A stretch of 8,935 bases of DNA from Propionibacteriaceae bacterium (GCA_030528545.1 JAUMYR010000006.1:14919-23853); one strand, 5' to 3'; positions 1 through 5,867 are shown, counted from the first letter of the stretch. The notes: a model not told the origin generated them from the letters alone. Translations and numbers: made by a program.

Positions 1-1
1 C

Positions 2-46
2 ATCGGCGATGTGTGGACCCGGCACCTGGGCGCCGCAGCCGCCTAG
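2..46 (+). CDS. Possible C-terminal tail of an upstream gene (partial)
   Basis: An open frame enters from the left edge and reads IGDVWTRHLGAAAA before a TAG stop at 44-46. An Ala-rich end is common for high-GC actinobacterial proteins, but 14 codons are too few to identify a family or prove coding. It could equally be a chance open frame. The upstream sequence would settle it. Confidence 0.2.
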   Translation: MGDVWTRHLGAAAA

Positions 47-233
47 TCTTCGTGGTTCGGCCCCGGGATCGCGGCGAGTCCAGATCTCCCCGCGGACAGG
101 CCTGCGCCGACGGCGGTCGTGGGTATAGGGGGCGCGGGAGTCTCAGCAGGGGCGGGTGGCTGCGGGGGGCTGTGCATCCCTCCGGCGCGCCCTGATGACG
201 GCCCACTGGGTGTTCCCGGCCCCAGAAAGCACG
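47..233. other. Gene-free stretch left of the tRNA terminator
   Basis: This is very G-rich sequence with short open frames on the plus strand whose translations are Arg/Gly/Pro-rich and resemble no protein I recognise. I see no Shine-Dalgarno sequence paired with a start, no RNA gene and no attachment-site-like duplication of the tRNA 3' end. It is probably intergenic. Confidence 0.45.
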
Positions 234-258
234 AAGCCCCCGGGCGAGCCGGGGGCCT
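234..258 (-). terminator. Intrinsic terminator of tRNA-Asn
   Basis: Read on the minus strand, a perfect 8-bp stem (GCCCCCGG with CCGGGGGC, 249-256 paired with 236-243) closes a 5-nt loop. It is followed by TTCGTGCTTTCT, a modest T-rich tail. It starts about 7 nt after the end of the tRNA, as expected for a tRNA transcription terminator in high-GC bacteria. Confidence 0.8.
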
Positions 259-262
259 TCCG

Positions 263-335
263 CTCCCCCGCCTGGACTCGAACCAGGAACCTGCGGATTA
301 ACAGTCCGACGCTCTGCCAATTGAGCTACAGGGGA
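263..335 (-). tRNA. tRNA-Asn (anticodon GTT)
   Basis: A complete 73-nt cloverleaf can be folded by eye. The acceptor stem is TCCCCTG with CGGGGGA (one T-G pair), the D stem is GCTC/GAGC, the anticodon loop is CTGTTAA with anticodon GTT, and the T arm is CCTGG-TTCGAGT-CCAGG. The discriminator base is G. CCA is not encoded, so it must be added after transcription. The anticodon stem has one mismatch at its top (T27 opposite C43). The gene starts 45 nt after the stop of the hypothetical protein upstream, and could be read from that gene's transcript or from its own promoter. I could not assign a promoter in the 45 nt. Confidence 0.96.
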
Positions 336-380
336 TCAGCGTTTTCTTTCGATCACGCGAGAAGGAACATTAGCAGATAT

Positions 381-881
381 TCAGCCGATCCCGTAATCGG
401 CCCCCAATCGTTCGATGCCCTCGGCAACCAGAGCTTGATAGCCGGGCTGGGCGGGATCGGTCCCAGGCAGCGCGAAGGCCTGCCAGATCACCTCGCCCGG
501 CCCCTCCGTGAGAGCGCGGCGAGCCACGATCCTCGCCCGGCAGGTTCCGCTGCCTACGGTCCGGTCGAGGAGAATCGTGGCGGTGACCCGCTCCCGGAAA
601 AGTTCTGGGAACCGGCCAGGGTCACTCAGAGCCAGTTCGTGGCGTTCACCGGCCAGGTCCTCCCACCAGAACACGCCGTCACCGACGCTCCAGCCGCCAC
701 GGTTCAGCTCGTGGTATCCCACCAGCCGCCATCCGGCCTCCTCCCGGTAGGCGAAGGCGTGCGCGAGCCCCACCAGCACCGTGCCAGGGCCCTGGGCGGT
801 CGCCAGCGGACGCGCGCGTCTTCCGAGCACGCGGTCAAGGTCGTCCAGACCGGGCTGGCCCGTCTTGTGCCGAAATCGCAT
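381..881 (-). CDS. Conserved actinobacterial hypothetical protein, 166 aa
   Basis: I do not recognise a named domain. It reads like a small soluble actinobacterial family often seen as single-copy genes: an N-terminal LDDLDRVLG helix, a RPLATA segment (about 24-29), alternating beta strands with Trp pairs (VFWWEDL, about 70-76), a FRERVTATILLDR segment (94-107), and a Glu/Ala-rich C-terminal helix. It has no signal peptide or membrane span. The start at 881 was chosen because residues match the family from there. The open frame continues 38 codons upstream, but that part overlaps the divergent sigma gene's spacer and start. A CACAAT hexamer lies 6 nt upstream of the ATG, so the mRNA may be leaderless; a GGAG only 2 nt from the ATG is too close to be a normal ribosome site. 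It is followed on the same strand by tRNA-Asn. Function unknown. Confidence 0.75.
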   Translation of the reverse strand: MRFRHKTGQPGLDDLDRVLGRRARPLATAQGPGTVLVGLAHAFAYREEAGWRLVGYHELNRGGWSVGDGVFWWEDLAGERHELALSDPGRFPELFRERVTATILLDRTVGSGTCRARIVARRALTEGPGEVIWQAFALPGTDPAQPGYQALVAEGIERLGADYGIG

Positions 882-887
882 GTCTCC

Positions 888-893
888 ATTGTG
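888..893 (-). promoter_or_regulatory. Candidate -10 element of the hypothetical gene
   Basis: CACAAT matches TATAAT at four of six positions and ends 6 nt before the ATG at 881, which would put the transcription start at or next to the start codon (leaderless). No convincing -35 hexamer was found at 16-18 nt spacing. Weak call. Confidence 0.3.
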
Positions 894-897
894 CCGG

Positions 898-938
898 GCT
901 GTGGAAAAGAAGTGTTGTCCGTTCCCGCCGTCCACAGC
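898..938. repeat. Inverted repeat in the divergent sigma/hypothetical spacer
   Basis: GCTGTGGA (898-905) and TCCACAGC (931-938) are perfect 8-bp inverted arms separated by 25 bp. They lie within the 105-bp spacer between the start of the hypothetical gene (881, minus) and the sigma gene (987, plus). This is a natural place for an operator controlling both. The minus-strand left arm contains TTTTCCACA, one base from the DnaA-box consensus TTATCCACA. A hairpin with a 25-nt loop is possible but less likely than a paired protein-binding site. No regulator is known. Confidence 0.4.
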
Positions 939-986
939 TTCGCCGAATCTGGTTCGCCGCCGCGCCTTCTCGGTGAGGCTGTCACC

Positions 987-1706
987 ATGGCTCATCTACC
1001 TGTATTCAGCGATGCGCTCCTCGACCGGGCGCAAGAGGCCCAGTTGGCGCAGCAGATTGAGGCCGGTGTCCTCGCGCGAGAACGCCTCGCGAACGCGCGG
1101 GCAGAGCTGGCCGATGACCTCACGGCACTGGTCAGGATCGGCGAGGCCGCCTGGGAGCGATTCTGGTGCGCCAATCTGAGGCTGGCCATGAGCATCGCCC
1201 ACGCCGAGGCGAGCCACACCCGTGCCAGCCTCGACGACGTCTTCCAGGAGGCCTGTCTCGGCCTGGCCGAGGCCATCATGCGATTCGATCACACCCGCAA
1301 CATTAGGTTCGCGACCTTCGCCTACCCCTGGATCCGGCACCGCGCCTATCTGGCGGCGCTCACCAGGGGCGGGCGTCGCGACCTGCCGCTGTCACGCCAG
1401 CGCACCCTGCGTCGGCTCGGAGTACCCGATTCGGCCTGTGACGTCATCCCGGTTGCTCCGGCCACGCTGGAGTCCCTGACTCACGGGGTCGAATCGGACG
1501 CACTGGCCGGTGAACCGCCCTGGTGGTTCCTCCACCTCAGCGAGAGGGAGCGCACGATTCTGGGGTTGCGTTACGGGATCGGTTCCCGGACCCACACCCA
1601 GGCCGAGACCGCACGGAGGCTGGGGCTGTCACTGGGGCAGGTGCGGCGCGCCGAGCACGCCGCGCTGGCGCGGGTGCGGGCGCTGCTGGGCTGTCATGCG
1701 GCATGA
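987..1706 (+). CDS. Sigma-70 family RNA polymerase sigma factor, 239 aa
   Basis: It directs RNA polymerase to a set of promoters. Domains in order: a region 1.2-like helix (about 11-30, LLDRAQEAQLAQQIEAG); region 2 (about 61-125) with NLRLAMSIA, then DVFQEACLGLAEAIMRFD and the -10-binding stretch RFATFAYPWIRHR; a poorly conserved linker (about 128-182); and region 4 (about 183-235) with LSERERTILGLRYG and a helix-turn-helix ending VRRAEHAALARVRALL, where group 1 factors usually have VRQIE. Region 3 is not recognisable. The length and region 2 resemble group 2/3 alternative factors, not short ECF factors, which lack region 1.2 and the FDxTR motif. The start is ATG 987 with GTGAGG at 972-977. 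In-frame codons further upstream overlap the divergent gene and show no sigma similarity. No anti-sigma gene follows within 400 bp. Promoter specificity cannot be read from the sequence. Confidence 0.88.
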   Translation: MAHLPVFSDALLDRAQEAQLAQQIEAGVLARERLANARAELADDLTALVRIGEAAWERFWCANLRLAMSIAHAEASHTRASLDDVFQEACLGLAEAIMRFDHTRNIRFATFAYPWIRHRAYLAALTRGGRRDLPLSRQRTLRRLGVPDSACDVIPVAPATLESLTHGVESDALAGEPPWWFLHLSERERTILGLRYGIGSRTHTQAETARRLGLSLGQVRRAEHAALARVRALLGCHAA

Positions 1707-2122
1707 ACCCCGCCTAGCCCCGAGCCGAAGCAGGGGCACCGGATCGTCCGCGGCGCTGGGACCCACGGTCACCGGCTCCCGGTCAGCCAGTGAGACCACC
1801 GTGAGTGATACGGCGCACAGAGACGGCCGGCCCGAGGATCTGGGCCGGATGTGCTCACCTGGCTGCGGGTGCGCGCCGCGCGGTGAGGGCTGCCGGTTCG
1901 GGTCCCCGGTCCGGGGTCCGCCCAGAGCCTCTGCCCGCCCCTGCCCTTCCCGAACCCTGGCCTGCACCAGAGGCTCCCGAATCCGTCACGGCGTGATCGA
2001 GCAGCGGTGACCGTCCACCTGCGAGGCCGCCCTGGTGAGGCTGGGCCCATCGCCGCCGGAGACTCAGCCACCGCGGCCCGGGGATGGCCGCGGCTGGGCA
2101 TCGGTCCTGCTCCGATGCGGGA
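1707..2122. other. About 415-bp gene-free region between sigma and dnaG 3' ends
   Basis: The sigma gene ends on the plus strand and dnaG ends on the minus strand, so this is a convergent gap. Open frames of 60-110 codons exist on both strands but give Arg/Pro/Gly-rich translations without recognisable domains or a ribosome site. One plus frame (GTG 1805 to 1996) ends in a Pro/Ala/Glu-rich tail and is the least unlikely, but is not convincing. A weak 5-bp inverted repeat (1717-1721 with 1733-1737) follows the sigma stop. A stronger hairpin lies at 2071-2093. The gap is long for a compact genome. Confidence 0.4.
2071..2093. terminator. GC-rich hairpin downstream of dnaG
   Basis: A perfect 8-bp stem (CCGCGGCC 2071-2078 with GGCCGCGG 2086-2093) closes a 7-nt loop 30 nt beyond the dnaG stop. 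No T-run follows on either strand, so it is not a classical intrinsic terminator. Hairpins lacking a U-tract are common at gene ends in actinobacteria. It may end dnaG transcription or protect its 3' end. Confidence 0.45.
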
Positions 2123-3967
2123 TCAGTTCGGGCTGCTGAGGCTCAGGGCCTGCAGTTCCTTCTTCGCCAGTTCCAGCGCGAGCAATTCCTCGAAGGTTTG
2201 CCGGTATCCGGAGGCGTCGGCGATCGGGTCTGTCCGCTGCAACCTGGAGCGGACCTGTTCCACCTCTGCCATGACCCGCACCAGCTGGAGGCGAGCGCTG
2301 TAGGCCCGCGCGTAGAGCTGGTCGGGCTCATCGCGCCACACCGGCTCGACCGTCAGCGCGACAACCAGTTGCCGCTCGATGTCGCTGGCGGCAGCGGCCC
2401 GGACGCCATCCAGCCATCCCTCGCGGTAACCCACGGCCTGAATGGTCGTGAACACCTGCCGGTAGGCCGGGTGGCGGAAGTCCGCCGCGCTCACGCCGTT
2501 CCACGTGTCGTCGAACAGCGTCGGATACTGCAGCATCAGTTTCAAGGTGTCCCGTTCGATGACCAGGCTCCGCTCCCCCGGGTCCGGCCAGGGCAGCTCA
2601 CCGTCTGGGCGAGCGCGCACGGGCTCACTCACCGGGGCGCTTCCGCGGGATCGGGAGCGTTCACGTCCCACCTCCCGGCGGGCCTGTTCGATGTCCATCC
2701 CGACCATGCCCGCCAGCTCTCGCAAATACTCCGAGACCAGGGACGAGTCACGGATGCTGGACAGCAGCTCGGACGCCTCACGCAATGCCGCCAGCCGCCC
2801 GTCGGCCCGATCGAGATCGTATTTGGACAAGACGTTGTTCATGACGAAGCGATACAGCGGAATGCGCCGGGCCACCAGCTCCCGCACTGCGGCGTCCCCG
2901 GACTGGAGGCGCAGGTCGCAGGGGTCAAGCCCGGTCGGTTCGATCGCGACATAGGTCTGGGAGATGAAGTTGCGGTCTCCCTTGAAGACCTTGAGCGCGG
3001 CTGCCTGCCCGGCCTGATCCCCGTCGAAAGTGAAGATCACCTCTCCGTGAAACACGTCATGGTTACCCATGAGACGCTGCAACAGCCGGGCGTGTTCGTC
3101 ACCGAAGGCCGTGCCACAGCTCGCGACCGCCGTGTCCACGCCGGCCAGGTGGGCGGCCATGACGTCGGTATAGCCCTCGACCACGACGGCTTGGGACTTC
3201 TTGCCGATGGGCTGGCGGGCCAGGTCGAGGCCGTAAAGCACCTGTGACTTCTTATACACCGGGGTCTCCGGTGTGTTGAGGTATTTCGCCGGTAGGCGGT
3301 CGTCTTCGTACAGCCGCCGCGCGCCGAATCCCAGCACCGACTTACCCGAGTCCCGGATCGGCCACAGCGCCCGGCCGACGAAGAAATCGCGCCCGCCGTC
3401 ACGGATCAGCCCGGCGGCCTTGAGAACCGGGTCTCCGAATCCACGTCCCCTCAGATGCTGGTAAAGGGCGCGACCCCCACGCGGGGCGTAACCGACGCGG
3501 AAATGCTCCGCCGCGGCCCGGTCGAAACCGCGACCGTCGAGGAACTGCCGGGCCGCCAGAGCCTCGGGCGAGGCCAGTTGTTCCATGAAGAACTCCTCGG
3601 CGGCGGCGTTGGCCTGAAGGATCTGGATCCGCTGGCCCGCCGGCGGTGAGGGCTTGCCCTCATCGCTGATCCGCAGTTGCACCCCCACCTGGTCTGCCAG
3701 GTGCTGTACCGCTTCGGCGAAGCCGAGGTTGAGGTGGCGCTGCATGAAGGTGATGACGTCACCTCCCTCACCGCAGCCGAAGCAGTAGTAAAACCCGCGC
3801 GCTGGCGAGACCGTGAAACTGGGGGTCTTCTCGTCGTGGAACGGGCACAGGCCCTTCCAGGTGCCGCCACCGGCGTGTTTCAGCATCACATAGCTGCCGA
3901 TGATGTCCTCGATGCGGGCACGTTGCCGGACGACTGCGATGTCTTCCTCGTTGATCCGGCCCGTCAC
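2123..3967 (-). CDS. dnaG: DNA primase DnaG
   Basis: It synthesises RNA primers at the replication fork together with the DnaB helicase. With GTG 3967 as residue 1 (614 aa), the CHC2 zinc ribbon is C41, H44, C62, C65 in CPFH...YCFGC. The RNA polymerase-like core includes GRALWPI and AKYLNTPETPVYKKSQVLYG (about 198-247). The Toprim fold has EGYTDV (E264) and FDGDQAG (D315, D317), the metal-binding acids. A Ser/Arg/Pro linker (about 440-470) leads to a helical C-terminal domain that would bind DnaB. The length is normal for the family. The start at 3967 fits the family N-terminus (xGRINxEDI) and has TAGACT ending 7 nt upstream, fitting a leaderless transcript. An in-frame GTG at 3985 would add six residues but lies upstream of that -10 element. 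ldh ends 57 nt upstream on the same strand, so read-through is possible. Confidence 0.97.
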   Translation of the reverse strand: MTGRINEEDIAVVRQRARIEDIIGSYVMLKHAGGGTWKGLCPFHDEKTPSFTVSPARGFYYCFGCGEGGDVITFMQRHLNLGFAEAVQHLADQVGVQLRISDEGKPSPPAGQRIQILQANAAAEEFFMEQLASPEALAARQFLDGRGFDRAAAEHFRVGYAPRGGRALYQHLRGRGFGDPVLKAAGLIRDGGRDFFVGRALWPIRDSGKSVLGFGARRLYEDDRLPAKYLNTPETPVYKKSQVLYGLDLARQPIGKKSQAVVVEGYTDVMAAHLAGVDTAVASCGTAFGDEHARLLQRLMGNHDVFHGEVIFTFDGDQAGQAAALKVFKGDRNFISQTYVAIEPTGLDPCDLRLQSGDAAVRELVARRIPLYRFVMNNVLSKYDLDRADGRLAALREASELLSSIRDSSLVSEYLRELAGMVGMDIEQARREVGRERSRSRGSAPVSEPVRARPDGELPWPDPGERSLVIERDTLKLMLQYPTLFDDTWNGVSAADFRHPAYRQVFTTIQAVGYREGWLDGVRAAAASDIERQLVVALTVEPVWRDEPDQLYARAYSARLQLVRVMAEVEQVRSRLQRTDPIADASGYRQTFEELLALELAKKELQALSLSSPN

Positions 3968-3974
3968 GCCGCCG

Positions 3975-3980
3975 AGTCTA
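3975..3980 (-). promoter_or_regulatory. Candidate -10 element giving leaderless dnaG mRNA
   Basis: TAGACT on the minus strand is followed by exactly 7 nt (CGGCGGC) and then the GTG at 3967. There is no Shine-Dalgarno sequence before that GTG. This geometry matches the TANNNT-to-start distance of known actinobacterial leaderless genes and is copied at fetB in this window. No clear -35 hexamer is visible, partly because a hairpin occupies the place. Confidence 0.5.
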
Positions 3981-3984
3981 CCCA

Positions 3985-4001
3985 CACCAGCGAGGCTGGT
4001 G
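3985..4001. repeat. 7-bp hairpin between ldh and dnaG
   Basis: CACCAGC (3985-3991) and GCTGGTG (3995-4001) are perfect inverted arms around a 3-nt loop. The hairpin lies 23 nt after the ldh stop and just before the dnaG -10 element. It could be a weak terminator or attenuator for ldh read-through, or an operator over the dnaG promoter. No T-run follows on the minus strand. Confidence 0.4.
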
Positions 4002-4024
4002 GGCGCCGATCCTGCCGGGCGTCC

Positions 4025-4963
4025 TCAGAAGCCGAGTTTCCGCGCCGCGGACCTGATCGAATCGGCGCTGGCGCTCAGCAGCCGGTGCTCGTCCTCAGAC
4101 AACGGGACCGGCAAGCGCTCATCGGCCCCAGCCCGGTCGACGACCGTGGGCACCGACATGCACACATCGCTGATGCCGTGCCAGTCCTCCAGCATCGTCG
4201 AGACCGGCAGCACCCGCCGCTCGTCGCGCAGCACCGACTCGATGATCCGGGAAGCCGCGAGTCCGATCGCGTAGTTGGTAGCGCCCTTGCCCTCGATGAT
4301 CTCGTAGGCGGCGTTCACTACCTGGCCAGCGATGGTCTTCCGGAGGTCTGGCCCAAGGCCTGGCCATTCCAGCAACGGAACGCCCCCGACGCTAGCCGTG
4401 CTCCATAGCGGGATCTCGGAGTCGCCGTGCTCGCCACCGATGTAGGCGTGGACGTTCTGGACGGCGACTCCGCACTGTTCAGCGATGAGGAAACGCAGCC
4501 TTGACGAATCGAGTACCGTGCCCGAACCGAACAACTGACGCGAGCCCAGACCCGAGATCTTCAGAGCCGCATAGGTCACCACATCGACGGGATTCGTCAC
4601 CATGAGGAAGATCGCGTTCGGGGAGCGTTCAACCAGGTTCGGGATGATCACCTTCATCAGCGACACCGTCGCCTCGGCCAGTTCGAGACGGGACTGGCCG
4701 GGCCGCTGCTTCGCCCCCGCCGTCACCACCACGAGGTCTGAGCCGCGGGTGATCTCGACGTCGTCGGATCCCTCCACCTCGGCCATGGGCATGAACTGCA
4801 CCCCGTGCGACATATCCAGCGCCTCAGCCCTTACCTTCGCGGCGTTGATGTCGTGCAGGACCACGTGCCGTGCCACGCCGCGGACCAGGCAGGCATAGGC
4901 GAGGGTCGAACCGACCGCCCCTGCTCCGACGATGGCAACCTTGTTGACTCCGCGTGCTGTCAT
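4025..4963 (-). CDS. ldh: L-lactate dehydrogenase, 312 aa
   Basis: A cytoplasmic NAD-dependent enzyme that reduces pyruvate to L-lactate and regenerates NAD+ in fermentation. Visible motifs: the Rossmann loop GAGAVG (13-18); D38 at the end of the second strand, expected for NAD preference; the active-site loop KQRPGQSR with Q86 (pyruvate, rather than oxaloacetate, specificity) and R92; N124 in VTNPVD; the D152/R155 pair in LDSSRLR; and the catalytic H179 in GEHGD. Gln at 86 argues against malate dehydrogenase, which has Arg there. R157 and H172 align with Arg173 and His188, the fructose-1,6-bisphosphate site of allosteric bacterial LDHs, so activation by that sugar is likely. The start is fixed by AAGGAG 5 nt upstream of ATG 4963. 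It diverges from fetB and precedes dnaG on the same strand. No obvious Rex operator was found upstream. Confidence 0.96.
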   Translation of the reverse strand: MTARGVNKVAIVGAGAVGSTLAYACLVRGVARHVVLHDINAAKVRAEALDMSHGVQFMPMAEVEGSDDVEITRGSDLVVVTAGAKQRPGQSRLELAEATVSLMKVIIPNLVERSPNAIFLMVTNPVDVVTYAALKISGLGSRQLFGSGTVLDSSRLRFLIAEQCGVAVQNVHAYIGGEHGDSEIPLWSTASVGGVPLLEWPGLGPDLRKTIAGQVVNAAYEIIEGKGATNYAIGLAASRIIESVLRDERRVLPVSTMLEDWHGISDVCMSVPTVVDRAGADERLPVPLSEDEHRLLSASADSIRSAARKLGF

Positions 4964-4968
4964 TGCTG

Positions 4969-4974
4969 CTCCTT
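4969..4974 (-). promoter_or_regulatory. Ribosome binding site of ldh
   Basis: AAGGAG on the minus strand with 5 nt to ATG 4963. It is the strongest Shine-Dalgarno match in the window and fixes the ldh start. It suggests strong translation, unlike the leaderless-looking neighbours dnaG and fetB. Confidence 0.85.
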
Positions 4975-5065
4975 ATGTTGTACTGGCTCAAATCTAGTCC
5001 TGGTCCTCCCTCGACTTCTGCCCAGGTCCGAGGTTTCGGCCACCCGTGACGGCGCGGGTTCGCAC

Positions 5066-5071
5066 TACACT
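5066..5071 (+). promoter_or_regulatory. Candidate -10 element giving leaderless fetB mRNA
   Basis: TACACT is followed by 7 nt (CGCTGGG) and then GTG at 5079. It has the same length and layout as the dnaG site (TAGACT, 7 nt, GTG). No good -35 match is visible at 16-18 nt spacing. Confidence 0.5.
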
Positions 5072-5078
5072 CGCTGGG

Positions 5079-5843
5079 GTGAGTGTGGAGCTCTCCTGGG
5101 GTTTGGCGGTGGCACTGGCCGCCTTGGTCGCTGTCGCCGTCGCGGCCAGCTGGGCCGGGGGGCTCAGCGTCGGCCGCGACGTGGTCTGGGCCGCGGCGCG
5201 GGCGATCGTTCAGCTGTCCGCGGTATCGCTCATCCTGGTCGCGGCGCTCACCACCACGCTCTATGCGCTCATCTTCGTCACGGTGATGTTCGCCATCGGG
5301 GTCTACACCACGGCTACCAGAACCGGGGTGCTCGCGTCCCGGGCGTGGCCGTGGACGGCGGTGGCGATGGCGATGGGCACGCTGCCGGTGCTCCTCATCA
5401 TTTACGGCCTAGGCGTGGCCCCGTTCAATGGGCCAGGCATCGTGCCGATCGTGAGCATCATGGTGGGCAACATGATGACCGCCCACACCCTTGCCGCGCG
5501 GCGCGCCTTCGCCGACCTGCGTTCGGGCATCCCCACCTATGAGGCCGCCCTGTCCATCGGTCTACCCCGATCCGAGGCGATCGCCGAGGTCACCTCCCCT
5601 GCGCTCCGTGAAGCCATGGTGCCCGCGCTGGACCAGACCCGCACGGTTGGTCTCGTGACATTGCCTGGTGCCTTCATCGGCGTGCTGATGGGTGGCGGCA
5701 GCCCGCTTCAGGCGGGTGCCGCCCAGGTGCTGGTCCTGGTCGGGGTGCTCGCTGGGCAGGCCACCACCGTGACCCTCGCCCACCTGTTCATGCAGCGTGC
5801 GCTGTTGTTACCGCCCGATCTCATGGCCCGGCTAAGGCCATGA
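5079..5843 (+). CDS. fetB: FetB/YbbM-family (UPF0014) ABC transporter permease, 254 aa
   Basis: An integral membrane permease of the family whose E. coli member pairs with the FetA ATPase and exports iron. Hydrophobic segments lie at about 6-26, 40-60, 62-80, 94-112, 121-140, 190-205 and 213-235. Family signatures: AARAIVQLS (39-47), IVPIVSIMVGNMM (121-133), the cytoplasmic loop with EAALSIGLPRSEA (155-167), and GLVTLPGAFIGVLMGGGSPL (191-210). The length is close to the usual 255-260. The start GTG 5079 is chosen because TACACT ends 7 nt upstream. In-frame GTGs at 5046 (upstream of that element) and 5085 are alternatives. No FetA-like ATPase is encoded next to it, so the partner must be elsewhere or the substrate may differ. 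dgt follows 24 nt after the stop, probably in one transcript. The family is certain; the iron role is inferred by homology. Confidence 0.85.
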   Translation: MSVELSWGLAVALAALVAVAVAASWAGGLSVGRDVVWAAARAIVQLSAVSLILVAALTTTLYALIFVTVMFAIGVYTTATRTGVLASRAWPWTAVAMAMGTLPVLLIIYGLGVAPFNGPGIVPIVSIMVGNMMTAHTLAARRAFADLRSGIPTYEAALSIGLPRSEAIAEVTSPALREAMVPALDQTRTVGLVTLPGAFIGVLMGGGSPLQAGAAQVLVLVGVLAGQATTVTLAHLFMQRALLLPPDLMARLRP

Positions 5844-5856
5844 GCCGCCCAGGAGA

Positions 5857-5861
5857 GAAGG
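5857..5861 (+). promoter_or_regulatory. Ribosome binding site of dgt
   Basis: GAAGG ends 6 nt before ATG 5868, and AGGAG lies just upstream at 5851-5855. Together they support the ATG at 5868 and translation independent of fetB, whose stop is 24 nt upstream. Confidence 0.65.
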
Positions 5862-5867
5862 CACCGA

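Noticed and set aside
1..335. Integration site or genomic island at tRNA-Asn
   Set aside because: No integrase, no direct repeat of the tRNA 3' end in the window, and no abrupt change in base composition; an intact terminator follows the tRNA.
898..938. Replication origin suggested by DnaA-box-like 9-mers
   Set aside because: Only one or two near-matches occur, with no AT-rich unwinding region and no dnaA or dnaN gene nearby; a binding site is possible but not an origin.
156..986. Long in-frame N-terminal extension of the sigma gene (to 156)
   Set aside because: It runs antisense through the tRNA-Asn and the conserved hypothetical gene, has no sigma-like sequence, and the family match begins near ATG 987.
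1717..1737. Intrinsic terminator just after the sigma gene
   Set aside because: The stem is only 5 bp with an 11-nt loop and no T-run; too weak to call.
1805..1996. Possible 63-aa Pro/Ala-rich protein in the sigma-dnaG gap
   Set aside because: No ribosome site, no recognisable domain, and overlapping open frames of similar length occur on both strands, as expected by chance in GC-rich DNA.
2084..3247. Long plus-strand open frame opposite dnaG
   Set aside because: It is the antisense shadow of dnaG, whose zinc and Toprim motifs are unmistakable; the plus-strand product is His/Gln/Arg-rich without any domain.
4964..5078. Rex-type redox operator between ldh and fetB
   Set aside because: I looked for a TTGTGA-N-TCACAA-like palindrome and found none; only unrelated short repeats are present.
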